A stretch of DNA of 64,000 nt from contig NC_060899.1 of NCBI RefSeq assembly GCF_014805685.1, positions 9,764,868 through 9,828,867 of the forward strand, in the 5' to 3' direction. The translations under genes and the position numbers were made by a program. This DNA is from Silurus meridionalis. Lineage: Eukaryota; Chordata; Actinopteri; Siluriformes; Siluridae. Shown here piece by piece: positions 43,441 through 55,852 of this stretch. Within the stretch, counting starts at the first letter, position 1, and each line of letters starts with the position of its first letter. The notes beneath the pieces are model-generated. The model made no database searches. It saw only the letters and a list, made by a program, of their open reading frames with translations, and was not told the DNA's origin.

Positions 43441-44509
43441 GCTGGTGGGGGAGTTTGCTGGTGTAAAGGGTAAGCAGAAAAGTAGGAGTTTTGCTAGTGC
43501 CTGGAGTGAAAACTGTCAGGTGAGCTTTGAGGGGTTAAAGGAGAAACTGACTACCGCCCCAGTACTTGCGTATGCGGATTTCTCTAAACCGTTTATTCTG
43601 GAGGTGGACGCCAGTTATCAAGGGTTAGGGGCAGTCCTTTCCCAGGAAACTGAAGGCAAGGTAAGACCAGTGGCATATGCTAGTCGCAGTTTAAGGCCCA
43701 CTGAGCGCAACATGTCAAATTATAGCTCTATGAAGTTGGAGTTTGTTGCGCTCAAGTGGGCCATGACGGAGAAATTCCGTGAATATCTGTTGGGTAATAA
43801 GTGTGTGGTATTCACAGATAATAATCCCCTTAGCCATCTGACCTCTGCAAAGTTGGGGGCGACTGAGCAGCGTTGGGCTTCTCAGCTGGCGGCTTTCGAT
43901 TTTGAGATTAAGTATCGCTCTGGTAAGAGTAATAGAAATGCAGATGCGCTGTCACGGAGGGATCCCCTGGAACCTGGTGGGTTGGATGGGTTGACCCCCG
44001 GCACTGCAATTCCTGAGTCTTTGTGGCCATTAGCTGGGGTAGATTCTGTGGGTATAGCGACCCAGTGTATGGTCTCTACACTTCCTGGTTATTCTGCTGG
44101 TGACTTGCGTTCTTTGCAGGCAGCTGATCCAGTTATTTGGGAAGTGTTGCGATTTTGGAGACAAGGACCTAATGAGCGGCGCCAAATGACTAAGGCAGCC
44201 TTAACCTTGCTCCGCCAGTGGGATCGGTTGAGGGAGTTAGATGGTATGCTGTATCGTCGGGTTCACTGCCCTAATGGTAAGGAAGAGATGTTGCAATTGG
44301 TTTTGCCTGCTGCCTTGAGACCAGAGGTGTTAAGGCAGTTGCATCAGCAACATGGACACCAGGGCAGGGAGCGCACCATGGAGTTAGTGCAACAGAGGTG
44401 TTATTGGCCGGGTGTGTCCTCGGATGTGGCAAGTTGGTGTCACGAGTGTGACCGGTGCCAGGCAGCCAAAGACACCCAGCCACTGGCTCAGGCTTTTATG
44501 GGCGGTTAA
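43403..44509 (+). pseudogene. Gypsy RT connection, RNase H and integrase zinc finger (long open frame)
   Basis: 368-codon frame. RNase H: FILEVDASYQGLGAVLSQ (first Asp), KLEFVALKWAM (Glu), VVFTDNNPLSHL (Asp), SNRNADALSRR (Asp), all four catalytic acids present. The integrase HHCC zinc finger follows: LHQQHGHQGRERTMELVQQR, then CHECDRCQAAK. It ends at 44507 while the integrase core continues in the next frame, so a small indel near 44490 separates them. Confidence 0.85.
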
Positions 44510-45255
44510 TGTCATCTAGGCCAAATGACATCTTGGCAGTGGACTTCACAGTGTTAGAGCCCACAAGCTCTGGCATCGAAAACGTTTTGGTGATGACTGA
44601 CGTTTTCAGTAAGTATACCTGCTGTTCCAACGAGGGATCAGCGGCGGAGACGGTGGCACAAGCCCTGGTGACCGAATGGTTTTACAGGTTCGGTGTTCCG
44701 GGCCGTCTCCACTCGGACCAGGGTCGAAATTTTGAGTCTTTGTTGATACGTCAGTTATGTGAGCTTTATGGTGTGGTGAAGTCTCGTACTACCCCCTATC
44801 ACCCGGCCGGTAACGGCCAGTGTGAACGCTTTAACCGCACTCTACATAATCTGTTGCGTACTCTGCCAGTGTCCAGGAAACGAGACTGGGTAGCGTGTCT
44901 TCCCCAGGTAGTGTTCAGTTATAATAGCACCCTCATCAGAGCACAGGGAATCGCCACACTTCTTGATGTTTGGACAGGAGCCACGATTGCCTGTAGATTT
45001 TCTGTTGGGAGAGAACCACAGCTAAGGGAGGGTAGTGTGCATGACTGGGTCTTGGAACATCAAACGAGGCTCCAGGTGGCCTTTGCAGGTGCACGGGAAC
45101 GGTTGCAGGTCATGGCTGATAGGCGCAAGGCCAATCATGATCAGCACGTCCGAGATGAACCATTGGTGGAGGGTCAACTGGTGTACCTCCGTGATTATGG
45201 GGTAAGGGCCGCCATAAAATCCAGGACCTATGGAGCCCAGTGGTCTACCAAGTGA
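44455..45255 (+). pseudogene. Gypsy integrase catalytic core
   Basis: D-D-E core with ILAVDFTVLEP (first Asp), RLHSDQGRNFES (second Asp) and GNGQCERFNRTLHNLL (Glu), all catalytic residues kept. It continues through AGARERLQVMADRRKANHDQ and a LVEGQLVYLRDYG chromodomain-less C-terminal strand. The frame ends at 45253; C-terminal text goes on at 45240-45725 in another frame (VYTIAPVDDLTKVRNVHRSL). Confidence 0.85.
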
Positions 45256-45725
45256 TAAGGGCACCCAAGGAAGGTGGTGTAGTGTACACCATTGCGCCTG
45301 TAGATGACCTGACCAAGGTAAGGAACGTGCATCGTTCACTGCTAAAGAGAAGAGTCTGTAAGGACACAGTTGGTACTAACCATGGCAGTCCTTTACCTGA
45401 CCCAGTTGTGGGCACATCATCGTTAGCTGAGGAAGAGGATGAGGTAGATTTATTAGCTTTGGTCCAAGAACGGGATCAAGTTGATGTCGAATTAAGAATT
45501 GGTGGGCTGGCATCTGGGGTGGAACATGGTCCACAGGAGAGGGTGAGTGTTACGGGACCCGTTCCTGCTAACTGGCCAGGATTACAGGCTCCAGCTAGGG
45601 ATACAGCTATGTTGCCGGAGCCACAGCCTGAAGCCCTGGTTAGGGTGGATGAGGTGCGTTACGCAGGACAAAACGTGCAAATGCGGGCCAACATCCAAAT
45701 GTACACCATCTTCCCCGTTCAGTAG
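45240..45725 (+). pseudogene. Gypsy integrase C-terminal tail
   Basis: Reads VYQVIRAPKEGGVVYTIAPV, then KVRNVHRSLLKRR, the end of a typical Gypsy integrase (GPV-like module), followed by an acidic tail to 45723. No chromodomain is recognised. Confidence 0.65.
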
Positions 45726-45840
45726 GTGGGACAGGTGAGGGCTCCCAGCAGCAAATGCATGGCATGGTGCCAGGCATTTTTAGGCCATGGGATTAGGTAA
45801 TCCTGACCCTAGTAGTAGGACCGTCGGGGCGACGATCCGT

Positions 45841-45855
45841 CAGTGGGGGGTAGAT
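45841..45855 (+). promoter_or_regulatory. polypurine tract before the 3' LTR
   Basis: CAGTGGGGGGTAGAT directly upstream of the 3' LTR, the expected plus-strand primer site. Confidence 0.6.
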
Positions 45856-46998
45856 TGTAGTGGGACGAACTGTGGGTGTCCCTTTAAATTGTCATGAAAG
45901 CATCAGTTGTCCAATCAGATACATGCAAGACTATATAAAGGGGACTTTTAATGCACCATGTTGTGTGATCACCGCTTGTGTGTCATTGCCGAGGCCCGCC
46001 CCTTCCTGGTTTAGACTCTTCCTGTCTCACAGGTATGTGCTTGCTAGCAAGTGTGTATCAACGTGTGTGTTTGTGGTAACTAGCGTTATTTGAATTATAG
46101 TTTCCAACGTGTAATCATTTCATGTGGCTCGGCGACTGCTTTTAAACATGAACCCGCCGTAATCCCGTGCCTTCTTGCGGTTTGATGTCCATTTGCCTGT
46201 GCGGCTGGACTTGTGGTCGAAACGACAATATTAAGGTATGTGTAGCTATCTCTGCTGAGGTTTGTGGTGTTTGGTGGGATGAATAAATGTTCTACTTAAT
46301 CCTTTTTTTAGGTGGAATAGTTTTAAGAGGAGTCATTCAGTGCGGCCTGCGGGGCAACGTACTTTGATGCTGCTGCTTTGTTTTTACTCTGCTTTGCTTT
46401 ATTTAACTTTGTATGCTTTTGTTTTACTTAACTTTGTCTGCTTTGCTAGCTTTTGCTTGCTTTTGTTTGCTTTGCTAGCTTTATGCTTGTTTGCTCTGTT
46501 TATGCTTTGTTTCTTGCTTTTGTTTTACTTTACTCTGTTTGTTTAGGAACCGAGGCTTCAGGCAGACGGCTAGTTGGCCTTCGCGTGCGGTGGTGGGACT
46601 CTATCACAGGGTGCAGTGTGTTCACATTTGGTCTTACCGTGTTTGTGTGAGTGTGTGTGTGTGTGTGTGGTGCGTTTTGTGCACTTGGCGTTATGCTCCT
46701 GGCGATATAGTAGCCGCATACTCATTAAGCTAGTTTACCTGCTTTAGGTAAGCCTCGGTTTCCTTTTTGTTTTTATGCCTATTTTATTCCAGCCCATAGT
46801 CATGTTTTAAAAGTAATACCCATATTTATTGTGAAATAAAACATTTGTTTGTATCTTTGGTATCCACGTCTCTTGCCTCTGTTTATTGAAACCACGTACC
46901 TGTGTGTCCTTTGTAGATGATTAATCTATAATAGTGTTCCCTGTTAACAGGGTGGCGTAGTCAGCTGAGTTATAGTTCCTGTCTAACGTCCCGCCACA
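45856..46998 (+). repeat. 3' LTR of the Gypsy element
   Basis: 1143 bp, same ends as the 5' LTR. Differences I can see include one-base indels at TATATAAA(A), GCC(C)GAGG, GC(C)GGTTT and GTTT(T)ACTC, a two-base indel near TTTATGCTTTG, a changed (GT)n length and about seven substitutions. Confidence 0.93.
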
Positions 46999-47080
46999 AA
47001 AAGAAGAAAAAAGAGACCACGAGTAAGTAGTTACACTATCAAACATATTGTACATAGGTAATATTGCACGGTTTTAAATT

Positions 47081-47765
47081 TTATGAATTTAAATTTAAAT
47101 GGCATTCGTTAATAACAATTTACAGATTATTATCGAATTTACTGATTAGTTGTTGCAGTCCTAGTGATTTGCAACTAGTTATTTTTAATAAAAACAAAAA
47201 ATGATTATATATATTCTAATCTATAAAAATATCAATTTTTATTTAACTTTTTCATTACTAGCAGTTTTTTACTGCAGTAGCGTAGCAGTAACAGTTTAGC
47301 TTTTTGCCATTAACATTATTATGTTAAATGATAAATTATTTGGGAATCTGGATCTGTTTTTAATTCATGATTTAATTCATTTAAAAACTGCACATATGTT
47401 ACTTCTCTGCAGCAAAGTCAACCAATGGCTACAGCAAAAAGCAAGCTTTTTCATCTAATACACTCGCATCTACAGATTTCCCAAAAGGGTTATTCAGCTG
47501 GTGTGAACTCCAACCTTGTTAAAGTGAACTTGAAGTAGATTTGATTTTCATATGAACATCAACTTTTTGATTTGGCCCAGTCATAGGTGTTAATAAATGC
47601 CTAAATGCCATTAAATATGACACTGTAAACAATAGCTCCTAAATTATTCTCAAGTAGAAGTACAGATACTCATTTTTTAAAAGACTCCAGTAAAAGTTGA
47701 AGTACTGACTACACTTTTTTACTCAAGTAAAAGTATGTCATGCTGGTAACTGGACGTCATGTACA

Positions 47766-47774
<9 letters not shown>
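47081..47774. other. unassigned AT-rich sequence with a small MITE piece
   Basis: The stretch 47640-47735 (TCAAGTAGAAGTACAGATAC, then TTTTACTCAAGTAAAAGTA) resembles one arm of a fish non-autonomous DNA element. Nothing else recognised. Confidence 0.4.

Positions 47775-47828
<54 letters not shown>
47775..47828. repeat. (TG)n(TA)n microsatellite
   Basis: Short TG run followed by about 25 TA units. Confidence 0.9.
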
Positions 47829-47838
<10 letters not shown>

Positions 47839-47839
47839 A

Positions 47840-49217
47840 CACTGTTAAAAATTTTTTCGTTAAAAAACAGTAAAGAACTGGCAGCACGGTTGCCAGCAAC
47901 TTACTGTCAAATTACCAGTGTCTTAGTGTAGGTTAAAATTACAGTTGTCTTCTGTTTATTAAAAAACAGTAACGAACTGGCAGCACGGTTTCCAGCAACT
48001 TACGTCTTAGTGTTGGTGAAATTTACAGTTGGCTACTGTTTTTGCAAATACAACATAACACTGTTTATATATTAAAGTATATTTCTGAAAATATAACTAC
48101 CAGTTTTTTTAAACCTTGTGATTTAAGAAATTGCCCCAGTTTAACTTCCAAAACACCACGTTACTACCATGTATAAATGTACTCTTTAACAGAAGTAAAT
48201 CAGCTTTAGAGAGAACCTAAATAACATCAAAGAAAAAAACACATTCATAATTACAGTACATTTGTATAAAATAAAAACAATGGTCAACCAAAAGCCCAAA
48301 GCTTATTACATGTAATGGAAATACATTTAAATGTAAAAAAAAAAATTACTCTGGTAAGAAAGACAAAGTGAATGACAGAAAACACCCAAGTATATACAGT
48401 ATTTTTGAGTGAATATGCATGTGTGTGATGCGTGTGTTGTGAATGTGTGTATGCGATGTTTGTGTGTGTCTGTGGTGTGTATTACTTATATAAAGTCCCA
48501 CTTAAAATCTATTAATTTTTTAAGTAGACTGGAGACACGTCCGCTTTGATATGACTCCTACAACCTTGTGCTCTTTTCCGGATTTATCCCGATTAACCAC
48601 CTGAAAAACAAATGTGTGTGTTTAGAACTAGTGGAGGGGAAATAATTAAGGTTTTTTTCTAACGCTGGAGGCTTTACGAATTTCAGAAAAGCAGCGGAAA
48701 ACACCAGTCATTTTAGTGTGATACAAAGACAATGTGATTTCAGTGCAATGTAGTTTGAAAAATTAACTTTACAGAAGGATTATCACATATTTTGCTGAAT
48801 GAAACTCACCCGGTAATTGGGAATAATGCAACCCAAGTCAGAAATCCAGCTGCACAACACAGTTATGCATTTGGCGTATTAATCACTGAAAATAAGCAAA
48901 TAGAAGATTGATTAACTACCAATATCCACCATACATGTTAGCTGCCATAGCAAATGTAATGAAATTTGTCACGCAAACAAAAGGGAACTCACCTGTTAAT
49001 GTCTAAAAGACGGATAAAAGTCCCCGCGTGCTCACTGCAGTTTTCAAAAATACTGTATAGTAATGTTCTAATTTCTCTAAATAATTAATACAGCAAAATG
49101 CCGTTATATTGTGTCTACATCATTTGACAACAATAAAACTGTAATGTACTGCTTTTGAACATAACATTATTATACTGTTGAAATTCTGCCATAAATTAAC
49201 AGCAATTTCTAACAGTG
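47840..49217. mobile_element. non-autonomous DNA element with ACTGTTA ends
   Basis: The left end CACTGTTAAAAATTTTTTCG and right end GCAATTTCTAACAGTG are imperfect inverted repeats; both are flanked by TA-rich microsatellites. Near the left end a unit of about 100 bp is tandemly repeated (AACTGGCAGCACGGTTGCCA at 47877 and AACTGGCAGCACGGTTTCCA at 47975). No open frame resembles a transposase. Superfamily not determined. Confidence 0.55.

Positions 49218-49221
<4 letters not shown>

Positions 49222-49252
<31 letters not shown>
49222..49252. repeat. (TA)n microsatellite
   Basis: Separates the preceding DNA element from the inverted Tigger-like copy. Confidence 0.9.
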
Positions 49253-49254
<2 letters not shown>

Positions 49255-49255
<1 letters not shown>

Positions 49256-50198
49256 CTGTTAGCGTCGAGATAACCAATGATCGAGATAAATGAAAACCAA
49301 TATGGCGGCAATATATTAACGTGCTTGAAATTTCTTTATGTACATGATGTGCAATATTAAATGAGAATGTGCATGCACGTGTTTTTGGAGGTTTTTTTAC
49401 ACAACAGCGTTGCCGCGATTTGATTGGTCATGCGGATCGAGAGAACCTGTAATGCGGATAAGGAGGCGGAAGCCGAAGTAAACGCAAACAAAGTTTATTG
49501 AGAATACTCAGGATATAATCCACCAATACTTGTAGCAAAGTAGTAATATCCAGTGCTGCGCTCCGGGAGCGCGGTCCACAAAGATCCACGAACCCGCGCT
49601 ATGGAAAGCGCAGCGCTGGGCAGCAACGGATAAACGTGGTGCAGACAGCGTGAACATGGACAACAGCAGGATCAGGGTAATCCGGGGTGCCGTTGAGAGA
49701 ATGAGGAGTCCAGGAAGAAGGGTACGTAGCGGGACACATCTACGAGATTACACAGATCACCATGAACCAACACATACGATCATGCACAAACAATAACGGA
49801 CCGCGAGTGTATGGAGGTGAGGGGCTTAAATAGGAGACGGGATGAGTGAGTGAATGAGAGTCAGGTTTGTGTGATCAGCATGACTGCGAGGAGCTCCGTG
49901 TGGGCGGGGTACGCACAGGAGAAGAAGCAGGGTGCTTCGGGGAATGCCGAGGTTTGTCAGCCCCCATAGGGGGCGTGGCAGGGGGATTCCTGACATAACC
50001 GACGTTAAGTGGCAAATTTGCCCCCCCTTGTGCTCAAAATATTAGGGTTCGGCGACAAAAAAGAATCGACATAACCGATTAAAAAATGCTGAGACAAAGC
50101 AAGAATTTGGCGGTTCCACTTCAAAAACGTCGACTTAATAGGGTTAAGTCGCCAACCCTATTAAGTCGACGTTTTTGAAGTGGAACCGCCAATTCTCT
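49255..50198 (-). mobile_element. pogo/Tigger-like non-autonomous element carrying an LTR-like module, copy C (inverted)
   Basis: Minus-strand relative of copies A and B: CGAGATAACCAATGATCGAG near 49266 and TGGCGGCAATATATTAACGT near 49301 are the inverse of copy B's right part. The LTR-like module (about 49430-49995 on the minus strand) here starts TGTCAGGAATCCCCCTGCCA and has a TTTAAGC box and a late AATAAA (reverse of TTTATT at about 49495). This is the longest module copy. Its other end is damaged by a fold-back duplication at 50103-50195. Confidence 0.6.
50103..50195. repeat. fold-back inverted duplication at the Tigger-like end
   Basis: Arms GAATTTGGCGGTTCCACTTC... (50103-50145) and its inverse ...GAAGTGGAACCGCCAATTC (50154-50195), about 42 bp each, with an 8-bp spacer AAGTCGCC. 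The true element end that copy B has here is missing. Confidence 0.9.
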
Positions 50199-50309
50199 TT
50201 GAATAATTTTGTCAGCCCATTTTTGAGTTTTGTGTGACATTATGTCAAATTTGCTTTTTTCCCCTCCCTTTTTTTTTTTTGTTCCAATACACACATGTTT
50301 ATTCCCTTC

Positions 50310-51457
<1,148 letters not shown>

Positions 51458-51458
51458 T

Positions 51459-51513
<55 letters not shown>
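51458..51513. repeat. (TG)n microsatellite
   Basis: About 25 TG units at the end of the Tc1 arm. Confidence 0.95.
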
Positions 51514-51514
<1 letters not shown>

Positions 51515-51707
51515 TTCCCTTCACTATTCTGGGTATATGTTCCACTAGATTTTGGAGCTTGCTGATGGATATTTGTGTTCATCAGCCACAAGGGTGTTAC
51601 GGATGTAGGTGAGGTAGGGTGGAGTCAGCATTCACATTCATCCCAAAGGTGTTCAGTAGGGATGAGATCAGAAAACAACCACATATAGCAGGGAAGGTCA
51701 GGTGACC

Positions 51708-54128
51708 ACAGTCTGAAGCTTCCACAGTCTGAAGCTATTTCAGACCATTATCTAATCTCGTTTAAAATTTGCCTCAGTCATTGCATTTCTACTTTACCAC
51801 GTTACCGTGTTAAGCGTACTTTCACGTCAGCTACAGCAGCGCGTTTTATCAATAATCTTCCAGAAATTACGATATTAGACAGATCTCCGTCAGACCCCGC
51901 AGAGCTCGACTGGGCCACTGAACACCTAGAAACAACGTTACGTTACACTCTAGATGATGTAGCTCCCCTTAAGACCAAAATGATCAGGGACAAAAAAATT
52001 AGCACAGTGGTATAATGATCATACGCGCACCTTAAAACAGACCACTCGAAAATTAGAACCTAAATGGCGTCAAACAAAATTAACAGTATTTCAAATAGCA
52101 TGGAAGGAGAGCCTCTTAAATTATAGAAAATCTCTTAGTGCTGCTAGATCAGCATATTTCTCCACCCTCATAGAAAATAACAAACATAATCATAGATTTT
52201 TATTCAGCACGGTAGAAAAATTAACAGGAAATAAAAGCACTGCGCTAACATGCACACCATCAATAGGTAGTAATGATTTCATGAAATTTTTTAATAATAA
52301 AATTCAAAACATCAGGCAAGAAATCCAGACGGTTAATATAAATTAAAATTATTTCACAAGTAACCCTGTAGACAGCAGCGTAATTATAACAGACAATCAA
52401 CTACAAAGCTTCACTCCTATTCATGAGAATGACTTAATTTCATTAATTTCCTCATCAAAATCATCAACCTGCATTCTCGATCCCTTGCCTACAAGTTTCT
52501 TTAAACCTGACCTTGACCCATGTCAGTTGTCCAACTACAGACCAATATCAAATCTCCCCTTTATATCCAAAATTTTTGAAAAGGTTGTAGCACAGCAGTT
52601 ATGCTCACACCTACTTATGAATAACATTTTTGAAATGTATCAGTCAGGATTTCGGCCTCATCATAGCACAGAGACGGCGCTAGTTAAGGTGGTAAATGAC
52701 CTGTTATTGGCCTCTGATCAGGGTTTTGTCTCCTTACTTGTTTTGCTCGACCTTAGTGCAGCTTTTGACACCATTGATCACACTATACTACTTGCTAGAC
52801 TTGAGAACGTTGTTGGAATAAAGGGAACAGCTCTCTCTTGGCTCAGGTCTTATTTGACTGATCTCTATCAGTTTGTTAATGTAAACGGTGAGTTCTACAC
52901 ACTCTATGAGGTAAAGTTTGGTGTTTCTCAAGGATCTGTCTTAGGCCCACTTCTTCTCTCTTTATATATGCTGCCTCTTGGTGAAATCATTCATAAACAT
53001 GGGATTCGCTTCCATTGCTATGCTGATGACACACAGCTGTATATTTCAGCAAAGCCAGATAAGAAAGATCAGCTTAACAATGTTAAGAAGTGTGTAAAGG
53101 ACATTAGACAGTGGATGCTTAATAACTTTCTTCTGCTCAACTCAGATAAGACTGAAGTACTTTTACTAGGACCACATGCAGCTAGAAGTAAACTTTCCGA
53201 TTACGTAGCATCTCTGGATGGTGTTTCTGTTTCAGCGTGTACGGCTGTCAAAGACCTTGGTGTGATTATTGACCTGAGTCTTTCTTTTGAGTCTCACGTG
53301 AATAATATCACCAGGATCTCCTTCTTTCACCTTAGAAATATTGCTAAAATTAGAAATATGATGTCGTTACAGGATGCAGAAAAATTTGTTCAAGCTTTTG
53401 TTACTTCTAGATTAGACTTCTGTAACGCTTTACTGTCTGGGTGTGTGAGTAAGTGCATAAATAAGCTTCAATTAGTTCAGAATGCAGCAGCAAGAGTCCT
53501 CACTAGATCTAGGAAATATGACCACATCACCCCTGTTTTAATCAGTTTACACTGGCTCCCAATTAAATCTTGCATTGATTATAAAATACTACTACTGACG
53601 TATAAAGCACTTAACGGTCTCGCACCACAGTATCTGAGTGAACTTCTGTACCAGTATGATCCTCCACGCCTACTTAGATCAAAAGGTGCTGGCTATCTGT
53701 TGGTTCCTCAAATAATGAAGACTACAGCAGGGGGCAGATCTTTCTCTTATAAAGCCCCACAGTTTTGGAACAGCATTCCAACCAGTGTTCGGGACTCAGA
53801 CACAGTCCCAGTGTTCAAGTCGAGGTTGAAAACTTATTTATTTAGTCAAGCCTTTTATCAGTAGATTTTTCTTAGGTAAAGGCTCAGATCTGGAGGGAGC
53901 ATGGATATAGAGTGTTTGGTGAACTGCTATATTTGGATGCTGTCGTCCCGTCACATTCACACGTTCACTCTGGTTTGTTGACAGCGGTGTGGTGGGTCAT
54001 CTCTTATCCCAGAGATCCCTCATGTCTGTGTTACCTTCTGGTTCTCCCTTTTAGTTATGCTGCACAGTGACATTAACTTTCATACAACAATAGGGACACT
54101 TAATAATCCATATCCTTCTCTTCCTGTC

Positions 54129-54165
<37 letters not shown>

Positions 54166-54693
54166 CGAGTTAAACATGCTCCTGAGGCTCCAGTGACCAC
54201 TGTTCCTGTTCCTGCCCCTCTCTCCTCCGTGGATCTTTACACTTCTGTGCAGCTTGGGACGGTCTCTCATCAACACCTTGGGTGGTTCCATGTAATTCCG
54301 GAGTAGAACGGGTGCTTTGAGGATGGATTGGACTGTAGTTAATGTCAACAGTCTGCTACACTGACTCAGGAATACAGTTCGCTTCTGATCATCATCACTG
54401 TACCCCGCAACATTGTATATCTGCTTCAAATGGACATTTGTTGCAACCCAGATGAGGATTCCCTCTTGAGTCTGGTTCCTCTTAAGGTTTTTTCCTTATG
54501 CCTTATGCCTTATGCCATCTTATGCCATCTGTGGCAAGGAGTTTTTCCTTGCCACAGTTGCTCATCAGGGACAAACATACTTACCAAGAACATATTTACG
54601 TTTAATCACCACATTATCTGTGTAAAGCTGCTTTGAGACAATGTTCATTGTTAAAAGCGCTATACAAATAAAAATGAATTGAATTGAATTGAA
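51708..54693 (+). mobile_element. L2-type LINE, 5' truncated, largely readable RT
   Basis: 3-kb copy with target duplication GTGACC (51702-51707, 54694-54699). It starts inside the endonuclease domain (SDHYLISFKICLS near 51735), continues through the linker with frame breaks (AWKESLLNYRKSLSAARSAY near 52100), then a long open RT frame, a 3' UTR with a (CT)n tract at 54132-54162, and the conserved 3' end (AGCTGCTTTGAGACAATG, then GCGCTATACAAATAAA) with a (TGAAT)n tail. The 5' truncation and a deletion at the start of the RT make it inactive. Confidence 0.9.
52485..53864 (+). CDS. L2 LINE reverse transcriptase (open 459-codon frame, N-terminal part deleted)
   Basis: Fragment of the L2 second-ORF protein, the endonuclease-RT that copies its own RNA at the target site. 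RT motifs in order: [48 protein letters not shown] (first catalytic Asp), [28 protein letters not shown] (catalytic YADD intact), then [12 protein letters not shown] and the C-terminal domain to [20 protein letters not shown]. At the start FFKPDLDP joins two parts that are about 40 residues apart in complete L2 proteins, an in-frame deletion. The ATG at 52485 is only the first Met in the open stretch; the real start is in the lost 5' part. Confidence 0.9.
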   Translation: MPTSFFKPDLDPCQLSNYRPISNLPFISKIFEKVVAQQLCSHLLMNNIFEMYQSGFRPHHSTETALVKVVNDLLLASDQGFVSLLVLLDLSAAFDTIDHTILLARLENVVGIKGTALSWLRSYLTDLYQFVNVNGEFYTLYEVKFGVSQGSVLGPLLLSLYMLPLGEIIHKHGIRFHCYADDTQLYISAKPDKKDQLNNVKKCVKDIRQWMLNNFLLLNSDKTEVLLLGPHAARSKLSDYVASLDGVSVSACTAVKDLGVIIDLSLSFESHVNNITRISFFHLRNIAKIRNMMSLQDAEKFVQAFVTSRLDFCNALLSGCVSKCINKLQLVQNAAARVLTRSRKYDHITPVLISLHWLPIKSCIDYKILLLTYKALNGLAPQYLSELLYQYDPPRLLRSKGAGYLLVPQIMKTTAGGRSFSYKAPQFWNSIPTSVRDSDTVPVFKSRLKTYLFSQAFYQ

Positions 54694-55374
54694 GTGACCC
54701 AATACTTTTGGAAATATAGTCAAGTCAAGTTTATTTGTATAGCGCTTTTCACAACAGACATTGTCTCAAAGCAGCTTTACACAAATCAACAGTTAAGGTG
54801 AATGGTGTGCATTTGTACCTAATGAGCAAGCCGTGGCGACTGTGGCAAGGAAAAACTTCCTTAGATGTTATGAGAAAGAAACCTTGAGAGGAACCAGACT
54901 CAAAAGGGGAACCCATCCTCATTTGGGTGACATCAAGAGTTTGATCATAAATCTTTCAACAGTAGAGAACACTGGAGAGTGAGAACTAGCATGATTACTG
55001 GAGTATAAGATTATAAGTGATGTTCTTTCTGCAGCCTTATACAGTCTATATGGTTAGTAGCTCTTAGTTTTATGAGCTCAGTATTTGTGATCATCACAGA
55101 TCCAGCATCAGCTTCTCCATGCCAGAGCCTTTAAACACTCCAGGAGGTCCAATGTCAAAACTCCACACGTGTGGCGGGATCCAAATGGCACTGGTACATC
55201 TCTAGATGGTTCGGGATGTTTGCGAGTTCGGCATCTACTTCTTCAAAAGGTCCATAATCTTCATGAGGTGGGACGTGACTGGAGCTGGCCAAACCTCAGG
55301 GTGTCTCAGGATGGGGAGAGAAAGAGAAGCAGTGGAGAGCAATTAGCGTAGCTGCTGTTCATGATATTTAAGAT

Positions 55375-55427
55375 AAGATAAGATAAGATAAGATAAGATA
55401 AGATAAGATAAGATAAGATAAGATAAA
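55375..55427. repeat. (AGATA)n tail of Rex1
   Basis: About ten 5-bp units forming the 3' tail of the minus-strand Rex1. Confidence 0.95.
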
Positions 55428-55555
55428 CCTTTATTCGTCCCACAGTGGGGAAATTTCTATGTTACAGCAGCAAGACAAAGAAATAAAAATAGATGCAAAT
55501 ATATATATAAAAAAAAGAAGAATATACTAAAAAAATAAAAACAGAAATAAAAATA

Positions 55556-55591
<36 letters not shown>

Positions 55592-55852
55592 GAAATAAAA
55601 ATAAATGCAAATATCTGAAAAATAATATACATATACTACAATACCAGTGTATATATACAGTACAATGTAACAATACAAATAGGAAAAAACTAAAGTACGC
55701 TTTTCAAGTCATATTTTAACGTAGTATTGCACGTAAATTGCGGGTAATATTGCACATAATATTGTACCTGATTCGTGTAATAATATTTCACACAGATAAT
55801 GTTATTGCACAGCTTAAAAAGTAATAGCAGTGTTGTATGGTGGTGACTGGTT

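Larger units (their letters stand above)
39185..46998 (+). mobile_element. Ty3/Gypsy LTR retrotransposon, both LTRs, degraded gag-pol
   Basis: 7.8-kb insertion with LTRs of 1141 and 1143 bp (TGTAGTGGGACG...CCCGCCACA) and a 4-bp AAAA flank on both sides. The internal order is gag, zinc knuckle, protease, RT, RNase H, integrase, which is Gypsy order. A purine-rich tract (CAGTGGGGGGTAGA at 45841-45854) precedes the 3' LTR. LTRs differ mainly by small indels plus about seven substitutions, so insertion is recent. Nevertheless the coding region has many frame changes, and the RT catalytic box is not found. It sits in a Rex1 tail. Confidence 0.93.
39025..47080 (-). mobile_element. Rex1 LINE 3' tail, split by the Gypsy element
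   Basis: The left part (39025-39184) has AAGATAAGATATACCTTTAT, TCGTCCCACAGTGGGAAAA and TGTTACAGCAGCAAAG, matching the Rex1 3' end at 55410-55480. The right part (46999-about 47080) resumes with A-rich sequence and ATATTGCACGG-like text also seen after the tail at 55720-55770. The Gypsy element interrupts it with a 4-bp AAAA duplication. Confidence 0.6.

Noticed and set aside
43403..45255. RNase H/integrase frames as a domesticated host gene
   Set aside because: They sit between matched LTRs with a target duplication and in Gypsy order, with frame breaks; simply a retrotransposon.
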